A stretch of DNA of 39,491 nucleotides from Terriglobia bacterium (GTDB taxonomy: Bacteria; Acidobacteriota; Terriglobia; 20CM-2-55-15), in the NCBI GenBank assembly GCA_036496425.1, contig DASXLG010000174.1:1-39491 (forward strand), in the 5' to 3' direction. Shown one piece after another: positions 1 through 6,742 of the stretch (the stretch's first letter is position 1; each line of letters begins with the position of its first letter). The notes under the pieces were generated by a model. That model ran no database searches and was not told where the DNA came from. It saw only the letters and a list, made by a program, of their open reading frames with translations. A program made the translations under genes and the position numbers.

Positions 1-163
1 ACTCCCCTCCTGGAAAGGAGGGGAGGCTGTGCCGAAGGCGCAGTCGGGGTGGTCGCTCAAGCCGGCATGCCGTGTGAGCGACCACCCCGACCGCGACATC
101 TCTTGATGCTTCGCCCTATCGGGCTCGCGCTTCGCGGCCACCCCTCCTTTCCAGGAGGGGAGT
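1..163. repeat. Palindromic intergenic repeat, copy 1 (nested inverted repeats, possibly cut by window edge)
   Basis: The first 23 bases (ACTCCCCTCCTGGAAAGGAG plus GGG) recur as a perfect inverted copy at 141-163. Inside is a second perfect 16-bp inverted repeat, TCGGGGTGGTCGCTCA at 44-59 against 75-90, which carries the GTGAGCGACC core seen at the ends of the other three copies. Bases 104-136 (GATGCTTCGCCCTATCGGGC onward) are almost identical to 6598-6628 in copy 2. The parts are thus shared, but the GTGAGCGACC core lies inside here rather than at the ends. The left boundary may lie outside the window. It contains no gene and lies 40 bases downstream of the lipoprotein stop. Confidence 0.8.
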
Positions 164-203
164 TGCTGGCCTGCAACGGACTCCGTGCGGCCAACCACCG
201 CCC

Positions 204-1202
204 CTACAGAGGGCCACGGAAACCCGGGCTGCGCGCGCTCTCATTTCCAAACTCGTCGAGAGCCGAAACGGAATAGTACATGCCAGGCTTGGAATCCGGA
301 TCAGCGAAGTAATTATTCTTGATAACGCCATTCGAGACGAGCGTAAACGGGCCGTCAGCCCCGGTACTCCGGAAAACACGGTAACCGGCGAGATCGGTTT
401 CCGAATTCGCCTCCCACGTCAGATGTATCGTATTGTCCGACTCCACGATTTCAAAACCCGCCGGAACCTGGGGCGGGGTCTTGTCTTCGATCAGAACAGG
501 CATGCTTTCGGCGCCTATACCGGGGATGCTTCTGTCCCCGATACGCCGCAGAGGGGTTATCTGATACGTAACCATTTTCCCCTGTTGGTAGATGGGATCT
601 TCATACCGGGTGTCGGTCACTGATGCAGGTTCGGCCGGTCTGTCCGTACGCGTAACAATGTAGGCGTCGGCCAGGTCGGGATGCTCGTCTGGTTTGCTCC
701 ATGTGAGCACGGTGTGCCGCTGATCGACGACAGCGCGAATATTGGAGACTTTGCCTGGCACGTCGACCGGAGTAATCGAAACCGTATTGGAGATCTTCGA
801 CGTTTTGCCTTTCTTCGTTTCAGCGATCACCTCGAAGTTCCGGACGGAATTGGAACCCGCCGAAAATGGAATCGGGTAGGACTGAGTTTTCCCCGCACCC
901 AGAGCATCCACTGTAGCCACAGAGACGCCGCCGCTTCGAATCTGAAAACGCCCGAGGTCCGTTGCAGGCGAAAGATCGATATTTCGAGCCGGGTCCGTCC
1001 ACGTCAGAACGATGTTATATCCGCTCTGGCTGGCGCTCAGATCTTTGACTTCTTCGGGAATTCGAATGAAGGGCGGCTGCGGCACGCCGACCTTGGCACA
1101 CGCTGCGAGCAGCGGCAGAAGAAAAGCCACAAGAGCAACAAAAAACCCAAAACCTATAAATCCGTTTTGTGTTTTTTGTGCCTTTAGCGGCTTCCCCCTC
1201 AC
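204..1202 (-). CDS. Lipoprotein with three fibronectin type III domains
   Basis: This 332-residue protein begins with a hydrophobic segment (about 15-34) and a lipobox LAAC with Cys35, so it should be lipidated and anchored to a membrane facing the periplasm or outside. Three FN3-like repeats follow at about 47-145, 148-240 and 245-332. Each has the Leu-Thr-Trp strand (VLTWTDP, VLTWSKP, HLTWEAN) and the last two have a Leu-Ala-x-Ala/Gly-Tyr turn. FN3 domains generally mediate binding or act as spacers; no catalytic motif is seen. The start is GTG at 1200-1202 and overlaps the hslU stop as GTGA, so the gene is probably translationally coupled to hslU. Residues 7-13 (KAQKTQN) come from a recurring micro-repeat. 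The partner or substrate is unknown. Confidence 0.85.
   Translation of the reverse strand: MRGKPLKAQKTQNGFIGFGFFVALVAFLLPLLAACAKVGVPQPPFIRIPEEVKDLSASQSGYNIVLTWTDPARNIDLSPATDLGRFQIRSGGVSVATVDALGAGKTQSYPIPFSAGSNSVRNFEVIAETKKGKTSKISNTVSITPVDVPGKVSNIRAVVDQRHTVLTWSKPDEHPDLADAYIVTRTDRPAEPASVTDTRYEDPIYQQGKMVTYQITPLRRIGDRSIPGIGAESMPVLIEDKTPPQVPAGFEIVESDNTIHLTWEANSETDLAGYRVFRSTGADGPFTLVSNGVIKNNYFADPDSKPGMYYSVSALDEFGNESARSPGFRGPL
1165..1191 (-). repeat. Micro-repeat (GGCACAAAA type) within lipoprotein signal peptide
   Basis: Read on the minus strand this is GCCGCTAAAGGCACAAAAAA followed by CACAAAA, a variant of the micro-repeat also seen at 3869, 27652 and 35105. Here it encodes the start of the lipoprotein signal peptide. 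Confidence 0.4.
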
Positions 1203-2584
1203 AGAATATATCGGCTGAGATCCTGGTCCTTCACAATGTCCGCAAGCATCTTCTGAACGTATGCCGCGTCGATTCGGACGGTTTTCTTCTTGAGGTCCGG
1301 CCCCTCGAAGGAGATGTCGTCGAGCAGCTTTTCCATGATGGTGTGCAGGCGCCGCGCCCCGATATTTTCCGTGCTCTCGTTCACCGTAGCGGCAAAACGC
1401 GCCACTTCCTGCACGGCATCGTCAAGAAACGTGAGCTTGATGCCATCGGTTTCGAGCAAAGCGACATATTGCTTGATCAAGGCGTTTTGAGGCTCGGTTA
1501 GAATCCGGACAAAGTCCTCGACAGTCAGCGAATCCAGTTCGACGCGGATAGGGAACCGGCCCTGAAGTTCGGGGATAAGATCGGCCGGCTTGGCGACGTG
1601 AAAGGCTCCGGCGGCGACAAAAAGGATGTGGTCGGTGCGCACGAAGCCGTAGCGCGTATTGACCGTCGTGCCTTCTACGATGGGCAGAATATCGCGCTGG
1701 ACGCCCTCACGGCTGACATCCGGGCCATGGCCGGACTCGCGGCCCGCAATCTTGTCGATTTCATCGAGAAAAATGATGCCGCTGTTCTCCACGCGCTCGA
1801 CAGCGAGCCGGGTGACCTGATCCATATCGACGAGCTTCTGTTCCTCTTCCTGAATCAGATAATCGATCGCCTCGGCGACTTTCATCTTGCGCTTCTTGGT
1901 GCGCTGGCCGAGAAAGCCGGGAAGGATATCCTTGATGTTGATATCCATCTCCTCGATTCCCTGATTGCTGATGATTTCGAAGGCCGGGAAGTTGCGTTCC
2001 TTCACTTCGATCTCGACGGTACGATCGTCGAGCTTGCCTTCACGAAGCTGCGCACGCAATTTCTCTCGTGTCCGGTTCCACTGTTCGGTGGCAGCCCGGG
2101 AACTCTCATCGGTGGGAACAGGCGCCGGAGTCGGGGGCAGCAGCAGGTCGAGAATGCGCTCCTCGGCATTCGCATCGGCTTTGTCTGCAACTTCTTCGAG
2201 CTTCTCGTTGCGGACCATATCAATCGAGATCTCGAGAAGATCACGAATCATGGATTCCACATCGCGCCCCACATAGCCCACTTCGGTAAACTTCGAAGCC
2301 TCGACTTTAAGAAACGGAGAATTCGCCAGTTTGGCGAGCCGCCGCGCAATCTCGGTCTTGCCGACACCCGTGGGCCCGATCATGATGATGTTCTTCGGCA
2401 TCACCTCCTCCGCCATTTCCGGCGGAAGCTTCTGGCGGCGGATGCGGTTTCGAAGCGCGATCGCAACGGCGCGCTTGGCGCCCGCCTGGCCGATTACATA
2501 TTTGTCGAGTTCACGAACGATCTCGCGGGGAGTCAGCTCATCGAGATGCGGTGTCTCATCAATCGTTTCCGGTACATAGGACAT
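1199..2584 (-). CDS. hslU: ATP-dependent protease ATPase subunit HslU (ClpY)
   Basis: HslU is the AAA+ unfoldase ring that feeds proteins into the HslV peptidase in the cytoplasm. The 461-residue product has Walker [10 protein letters not shown] (about 69-77), Walker [10 protein letters not shown], the family-specific GYVGRDVES segment after Walker A, and the C-terminal LSRYIL tail that inserts between HslV subunits to activate them. In between is an intermediate domain rich in charged residues (about 120-250). Length is slightly above the E. coli protein (443). The start is ATG, 30 bases after the hslV stop, and its stop overlaps the next gene as GTGA. It lies immediately downstream of hslV, as in most bacteria. 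Assignment is essentially certain. Confidence 0.98.
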   Translation of the reverse strand: MSYVPETIDETPHLDELTPREIVRELDKYVIGQAGAKRAVAIALRNRIRRQKLPPEMAEEVMPKNIIMIGPTGVGKTEIARRLAKLANSPFLKVEASKFTEVGYVGRDVESMIRDLLEISIDMVRNEKLEEVADKADANAEERILDLLLPPTPAPVPTDESSRAATEQWNRTREKLRAQLREGKLDDRTVEIEVKERNFPAFEIISNQGIEEMDINIKDILPGFLGQRTKKRKMKVAEAIDYLIQEEEQKLVDMDQVTRLAVERVENSGIIFLDEIDKIAGRESGHGPDVSREGVQRDILPIVEGTTVNTRYGFVRTDHILFVAAGAFHVAKPADLIPELQGRFPIRVELDSLTVEDFVRILTEPQNALIKQYVALLETDGIKLTFLDDAVQEVARFAATVNESTENIGARRLHTIMEKLLDDISFEGPDLKKKTVRIDAAYVQKMLADIVKDQDLSRYIL

Positions 2585-2614
2585 ATCAAGTTTGATTCTA
2601 GCACCCGGCGGGAC

Positions 2615-3151
2615 CTACAGTTCTTCAATCGAGATATTTTCATTGGTATAGATGCAGATTTTGCCCGCAATCTGCATCGCTTCCAGCGCAATATCGCGCG
2701 CGCTCAAATCCGAGTATTTGTTCAGAGCGCGCGCAGCCGCGAGGGCATAAGGCCCGCCGGAGCCGATGCCGACAATTCCGTCGTCGGGCTCGATCAGGTC
2801 TCCGTTGCCTGAGATCAGAAAGGTGGTCTTCTCGTCCGCAACGATCATCACAGCCTCCAGATGGCGCAGCGCGCGGTCCGTCCGCCAATCCTTCGCCAGT
2901 TCGACGGCGGCACGGCTGAGGTTTCCGTGATACTGCTCGAGCTTCGCCTCAAACCGGGCAAACAGCGCAAACGAATCCGCCGACGATCCGGCAAAACCGG
3001 CCAGTATTTTTTCGTTATAGAGCCGGCGGATCTTTTTGGCGCCGTGCTTGATGACGGTGTCGCCGAGCGTAACCTGACCGTCGCTGGCAATGGCAACTTT
3101 GCCTTTTTTCCGGACACAAATGATCGTTGTCGCGTGGATGGATAAGTTCAT
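2615..3151 (-). CDS. hslV: ATP-dependent protease peptidase subunit HslV (ClpQ)
   Basis: HslV is the proteasome-like N-terminal-threonine peptidase that works with HslU. The 178-residue product has the family core: [20 protein letters not shown], then [18 protein letters not shown] and [15 protein letters not shown] place the start at the ATG at 3149-3151, which gives MNLSIHA before the Thr-Thr pair. A longer in-frame reading upstream only runs through the previous gene. The catalytic Thr would be residue 8, exposed by removing a seven-residue propeptide, unlike E. coli, where only Met precedes Thr. CodW of Bacillus also carries a short extension ending His-Ala before the Thr pair. The gene starts 8 bases after the preceding stop and is followed 30 bases later by hslU. 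Confidence 0.97.
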   Translation of the reverse strand: MNLSIHATTIICVRKKGKVAIASDGQVTLGDTVIKHGAKKIRRLYNEKILAGFAGSSADSFALFARFEAKLEQYHGNLSRAAVELAKDWRTDRALRHLEAVMIVADEKTTFLISGNGDLIEPDDGIVGIGSGGPYALAAARALNKYSDLSARDIALEAMQIAGKICIYTNENISIEEL

Positions 3152-3158
3152 GATGAGT

Positions 3159-3938
3159 TTACTTCGATGACGGATTGAGCTGAGTGAACAGATTGTCGGC
3201 CAGATGGGAATTGTAAACCACGGTTTCGGCCCGGATTTCCATGGTCTTAACGCCGTCCGTATAACGCGTGACAAAGAGAGGCATACTCACTCCCTGCGAC
3301 TTGTGCCAGTTTGAATATTGTTCTTCATGAAGTTTTGGATCGTCGCTCCGGCGCACCTGCATTTTTACCGGCAGGTGCGATTCCCTATCGATATAGAACC
3401 GGATACGGTTCTTTGCAGGATCGCGCAGCTCGATGATGTCGGTCCGTTTAAAACCCACCATTTCCGTGCCCAGATTCTGGATCGTCGTCTGTTTGTCCTG
3501 CACCACAAATCTCAGGACGTAGTCCATGCCCGTCTTGAAGCCTTTTTGAAACTCTTCGACTTCGCCTGGCGTCTGGTCGACCGGATCTTTCTTGCCTTCC
3601 ACTTTTTTGCCCTGTTTACCGCTATTGATCGTAATGGTCTTGAACTTCGGGCCGCCGAATTCGGTGCGTTCCATATCCGGAAATTTAATGAAGTCCGCAA
3701 ACAGGTCGGAAGCGCTGAGTTGGCCGTGCGCAAAAGCATAGAACCGGCCGGTGGTGTGGATGTCGTCGACATCCAGATAAGCCTGGCCCCCCAGCGCATC
3801 GATCATCTGGTCCAGAGGCTGGATGCCGCGTCCCTGACGCGCGAGCGCGAAGCCTGAAAAAAGCAGCAGCCACAAAAGGCACAGAAGGAAGCTTTCTGTA
3901 CGGCCTTCTCGTTTTTTCGAAATAAGCATCAGCGTCAA
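3159..3938 (-). CDS. Secreted LolA/LolB-fold-like protein, function unknown
   Basis: A 259-residue protein with a basic N terminus (SKKREGR) and a hydrophobic segment, [16 protein letters not shown], ending in a likely signal-peptidase site near residue 34, so it is probably periplasmic. The mature part has the feel of outer-membrane lipoprotein-sorting (LolA-like) beta-sheet proteins: an early [10 protein letters not shown] helix, then alternating strands such as [20 protein letters not shown] and [13 protein letters not shown]. The start is uncertain. TTG at 3938 would overlap the previous stop as TTGA; ATG at 3929 is the alternative, and a TATAAT hexamer lies just upstream at 3938-3943. 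Part of the signal peptide is encoded by a micro-repeat. It sits between the C26 hydrolase gene and hslV. It may help handle lipoprotein or envelope stress, but that is inference. Confidence 0.75.
   Translation of the reverse strand: MTLMLISKKREGRTESFLLCLLWLLLFSGFALARQGRGIQPLDQMIDALGGQAYLDVDDIHTTGRFYAFAHGQLSASDLFADFIKFPDMERTEFGGPKFKTITINSGKQGKKVEGKKDPVDQTPGEVEEFQKGFKTGMDYVLRFVVQDKQTTIQNLGTEMVGFKRTDIIELRDPAKNRIRFYIDRESHLPVKMQVRRSDDPKLHEEQYSNWHKSQGVSMPLFVTRYTDGVKTMEIRAETVVYNSHLADNLFTQLNPSSK
3869..3888 (+). repeat. Micro-repeat GCCACAAAAGGCACAGAAGG
   Basis: This is a near-consensus copy of the short boundary repeat. It overlaps the reading frame of the LolA-like gene, whose minus strand reads it as the hydrophobic core of the signal peptide (LLCLLW). 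Confidence 0.45.
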
Positions 3939-4657
3939 TTATAGCGAAGCCGGGCCTGCTCGATAAATTTCGAGAACAGCGCCTTCGAGAGCGGGTCGTT
4001 CTGCCATCCACGTTCGGGATGCCACTGCACCCCGACGATAAAACGGCCGGTGGTATCTTCGACGGCCTCGATAACCCCATCGTTAGCGACGGCCACGGTT
4101 TTCAAATGACTCCCAGCCCGTTCGATCGCCTGATGATGGTAACTGTTTACTTCGATTTCCGCGCGGCCGGCCAGGCGGCCCACGATGCTGTCTTCGACGA
4201 CGCGAACAGCATGATGTGCCGGAGGCTTGCCGTCATCATTATCGTGAGTCAGGGCCGGTCCGACAAGCGCTGGAATATCTTGAACCAGCGAGCCGCCGCG
4301 ATAGACGTTCAAGCTTTGAACCCCGAAGCAGATGCCCAGAACCGGCATGTCTTTCTGTTGTTCGGCGAAATCGAGAATCGCAAAATCCGTCGAGTCACGC
4401 TCAGGATGGAGTTGGCCAAGCATCGCATGGGCCGCCGCGCCGTAAAGCTTTGGATCGATGTCCGTCGGACTGCCGGGCAGCAGGACGCCCTGCACGCGCT
4501 GCATGTACTCGCGAACGATGCCCGAATCGCTCACCGTTGGAATCATCAACGGCAAACCGCCGGCCCACAAGACCGCATCGAGATAGTGCCGGATCTGGCC
4601 GATGTACTCAGATTTTTCGTGGTAGCGAGTAGGAATTCCGATCCAGGGTTTTTCCAT
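3935..4657 (-). CDS. Class I glutamine-amidotransferase-like hydrolase (peptidase C26, PuuD-like)
   Basis: The 240-residue product belongs to the gamma-glutamyl-gamma-aminobutyrate hydrolase/C26 family, cytoplasmic enzymes that hydrolyse gamma-glutamyl amides. The family triad is visible: nucleophile Cys110 in LGICFGVQ, then His213 and Glu215 in QWHPERG. An IGIPTRY start and LPGSPTDIDP (about 60-69) also match the family. I chose ATG at 4657 because the next upstream Met adds 29 residues that do not fit the family; even so it overlaps the end of plsC by 50 bases. The substrate cannot be deduced: no polyamine genes are nearby. It overlaps the following gene by four bases (TTGA). Confidence 0.88.
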   Translation of the reverse strand: MEKPWIGIPTRYHEKSEYIGQIRHYLDAVLWAGGLPLMIPTVSDSGIVREYMQRVQGVLLPGSPTDIDPKLYGAAAHAMLGQLHPERDSTDFAILDFAEQQKDMPVLGICFGVQSLNVYRGGSLVQDIPALVGPALTHDNDDGKPPAHHAVRVVEDSIVGRLAGRAEIEVNSYHHQAIERAGSHLKTVAVANDGVIEAVEDTTGRFIVGVQWHPERGWQNDPLSKALFSKFIEQARLRYN

Positions 4658-5372
4658 GATTGAATGTTGCCATGATTTCCCCGCGAACCCGGTCTGAAAG
4701 CTCAGCGACCGTGGTCCCTTGCGAGGGAATGGGCTCACCGACAATGACTTCGACGACTCCGCTGCGTACGTAATAAGTCTTCGGAACCAGGACGGCGCGC
4801 GATCCCCGCATTGTCACAGGCACAACCGGAGCTTCCGATTTCGTCGCCAGCATGAAGCCCCCGCCTTTGAACGGCTTGATGCTTCCATCCACACTCGTCC
4901 CGCCTTCCGGGAAGATCACCACCGAGGTGCCGTGACGGATCGCATCGGCTGCTTCACGGATGGATTTAACGGCGGCGCGCGGGTTCTCTCTGTCTATCGG
5001 CACATGCCCCGAGCGTCGCAAATGCCAGCCGAGAAATGGATAGCGGAATAATTGTTTCTTCGGAGTAAACCGGAATTGAAAAGGAAGCGCTGCCAGGATG
5101 ATCGGGATATCCATGTGACTCTGATGGTTGCAGCACAGAACGTAGGGCGTACCCTGAATCAGGTTTTCCGCACCCGAAACCCGCAGCTGAACCCGGCAGG
5201 TCCAGAGAATCATCCGCGCCCAGATATTGGCGCAGGCATGCTGGATGCGGCCCTGCGCGTCGAAAAGGGAACTCACAAGCGATATCGTTCCCATGATGGC
5301 CGTGTACAGGAAAACCAGCGGTGCCGTGATCAGCAGCGACCGCGCGTAACCGACCTTCTCCCGAAAACGCAT
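4608..5372 (-). CDS. plsC: 1-acyl-sn-glycerol-3-phosphate acyltransferase (PlsC family)
   Basis: PlsC-family enzymes acylate lysophosphatidic acid to phosphatidic acid in phospholipid synthesis, at the inner membrane. The 254-residue product has the catalytic HX4D motif NHQSHMD (His83, Asp88), the glycerol-phosphate-binding FPEGGTS (154-160), and a hydrophobic N-terminal segment (about 13-35) consistent with membrane association. ATG at 5372 is 6 bases after the folC stop, so the two are probably cotranscribed. Related acyltransferases act on other lysolipids, so substrate specificity is inferred from family membership. Confidence 0.93.
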   Translation of the reverse strand: MRFREKVGYARSLLITAPLVFLYTAIMGTISLVSSLFDAQGRIQHACANIWARMILWTCRVQLRVSGAENLIQGTPYVLCCNHQSHMDIPIILAALPFQFRFTPKKQLFRYPFLGWHLRRSGHVPIDRENPRAAVKSIREAADAIRHGTSVVIFPEGGTSVDGSIKPFKGGGFMLATKSEAPVVPVTMRGSRAVLVPKTYYVRSGVVEVIVGEPIPSQGTTVAELSDRVRGEIMATFNHGKTLDRNSYSLPRKI

Positions 5373-5378
5373 TGCAAA

Positions 5379-6539
5379 TTAATGTAGCATGCTGCGCGCC
5401 TCGCCAATCAGGTACAGCGAACCGCAGATCAGGATCGTCGAGCCTTCGGGAGCGTGGCTTTTCGCGTAAGAAATCGCATCGCCTGGATCCGATCTGGCTT
5501 GAGAGCCCGGAACGAGCGCCTGCAGATCCACCGGATCTTTGGAGCGGCTGTTGTGAGGCTGCGTGAAAACGAACTGCCGCGCATGAGGCTTGAGGGCGGC
5601 GATCATCTCCTGATACTGCTTATCGGCCATAACTCCGAAAATGATCCACACACCCTCAGGATGGAACTCCCCGAGGAAGCGGGCGAGGGCGCGTGCGCCA
5701 TCCGCGTTATGCGCGCCGTCCAGGAGGAAACGGCCGATGCGTTCGAGCCGGCCCGGCCAGGTTGCGCTGTTCACGCCGTGGACAATGTCCGCGCGCGCAA
5801 TGCCCAGGCACTCTGCCGCACAAATGGCAACCGCAACATTCTCCATCTGATGACGGCCCAGCAGCCGCGGACGCAGATCCGGATATCGGCCGAAATCCAG
5901 ATCCCCCGCCCGGATCAACCGCGCACCGGCCTTCTCGCGAACAGGTGGTAAATCCGCGGACGGCCCGGCGACAACGGGCTCCCGGACTTTAATGATTCCC
6001 GCCTTTTCGGCAGCGATCGCTTCGATGGTGTTGCCGAGGAATTCCTGGTGGTCCATTCCGATACTGGTAATGACCGACACCTCTTGCTCGACGATATTCG
6101 TCGCGTCCAGACGGCCGCCGAGTCCAACCTCCAGGACGGCAAAATCGACCCGGCCCTGAAAATAGAGAAATGCCATGGCGGTAACGATTTCAAAATATGT
6201 CGGTGGATAGAGCAAATTCCTTGCGGTTGCTGAAGCCGCCTTTACCTTCTCAAAAACGTCCTTCAAGTCATCGTCGGATATTTCGCGATCCCCGATACAA
6301 ATACGCTCATTCAGCCGTACGAGGTGCGGTGACGTGTAAAATCCGGCCGTGGGCATCATCGAAGAGAGCAGCTTCGCGACGGAGCCCTTGCCGTTTGTAC
6401 CCGCGATCAGAACGGAACGGAAAGACCTTTGCGGGTTGCCCAGAGCCGCGGCGAGGACGCGCATGTTGCCGAGGTCATAGCGAATCGAACGGTATTCGTT
6501 CGTTAGGGAATAGAGATAAGCGATGTCGGAGGATGTCAC
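5379..6539 (-). CDS. folC: Bifunctional folylpolyglutamate synthase/dihydrofolate synthase
   Basis: FolC joins glutamate to dihydropteroate or folate in the cytoplasm using ATP. The 386-residue product has the Mur-ligase-type P-loop AGTNGKGSVAK (Gly47-Ser53), the family segment TSPHLVRLNERI, a Glu-rich central motif VLEVGLGGRLDATN with the metal-ligand Glu, SIGMDHQEFLG, and the C-domain motif LDGAHN (about 272-277). It is somewhat shorter than E. coli FolC (422). The start is GTG at 6537-6539; the protein begins directly with the usual YLYSL helix. It lies between palindromic repeat copy 2 and plsC, heading a tight gene chain. Confidence 0.95.
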   Translation of the reverse strand: MTSSDIAYLYSLTNEYRSIRYDLGNMRVLAAALGNPQRSFRSVLIAGTNGKGSVAKLLSSMMPTAGFYTSPHLVRLNERICIGDREISDDDLKDVFEKVKAASATARNLLYPPTYFEIVTAMAFLYFQGRVDFAVLEVGLGGRLDATNIVEQEVSVITSIGMDHQEFLGNTIEAIAAEKAGIIKVREPVVAGPSADLPPVREKAGARLIRAGDLDFGRYPDLRPRLLGRHQMENVAVAICAAECLGIARADIVHGVNSATWPGRLERIGRFLLDGAHNADGARALARFLGEFHPEGVWIIFGVMADKQYQEMIAALKPHARQFVFTQPHNSRSKDPVDLQALVPGSQARSDPGDAISYAKSHAPEGSTILICGSLYLIGEARSMLH

Positions 6540-6562
6540 TGGTCTGAGCTCTGAGAGGTCAA

Positions 6563-6733
6563 CATGGTGTGTGAGCGACCCCCTGCCGGCTTTTATTGAT
6601 GCTTCACCCTATCGGGCTCGCGCTTCGCACGGCACGGCTGTCCCCCTGTATCAGGGGGACAGTAAACTCTCCCCCTGATAATACAGGGGGAGAGCCCGCG
6701 CAAGCGCGGGCAGGGGGTCGCTCACACACCATG
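6563..6733. repeat. Palindromic intergenic repeat, copy 2 (perfect 25-bp terminal inverted repeats)
   Basis: The ends are perfect 25-bp inverted repeats: CATGGTGTGTGAGCGACC plus CCCTGCC at 6563-6587, and its reverse complement at 6709-6733. Inside are three further hairpins: CTGTCCCCCTGTATCAGGGG plus GACAG (6638-6662), one from 6667 to 6694 built on CTCTCCCCCT and AGGGGGAGAG, and GCCCGCGC-AA-GCGCGGGC (6694-6711). Bases 6598-6628 match copy 1 at 104-134 except at one position. It encodes no plausible protein and fills the gap between the topA stop (10 bases away) and folC. No clear target-site duplication is seen. Confidence 0.88.
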
Positions 6734-6742
6734 CTACCGATA

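Noticed and set aside
1598-2812. A 404-codon open frame on the plus strand
   Set aside because: It runs antisense across hslU and hslV, with no family motif; the minus-strand genes are unmistakable.
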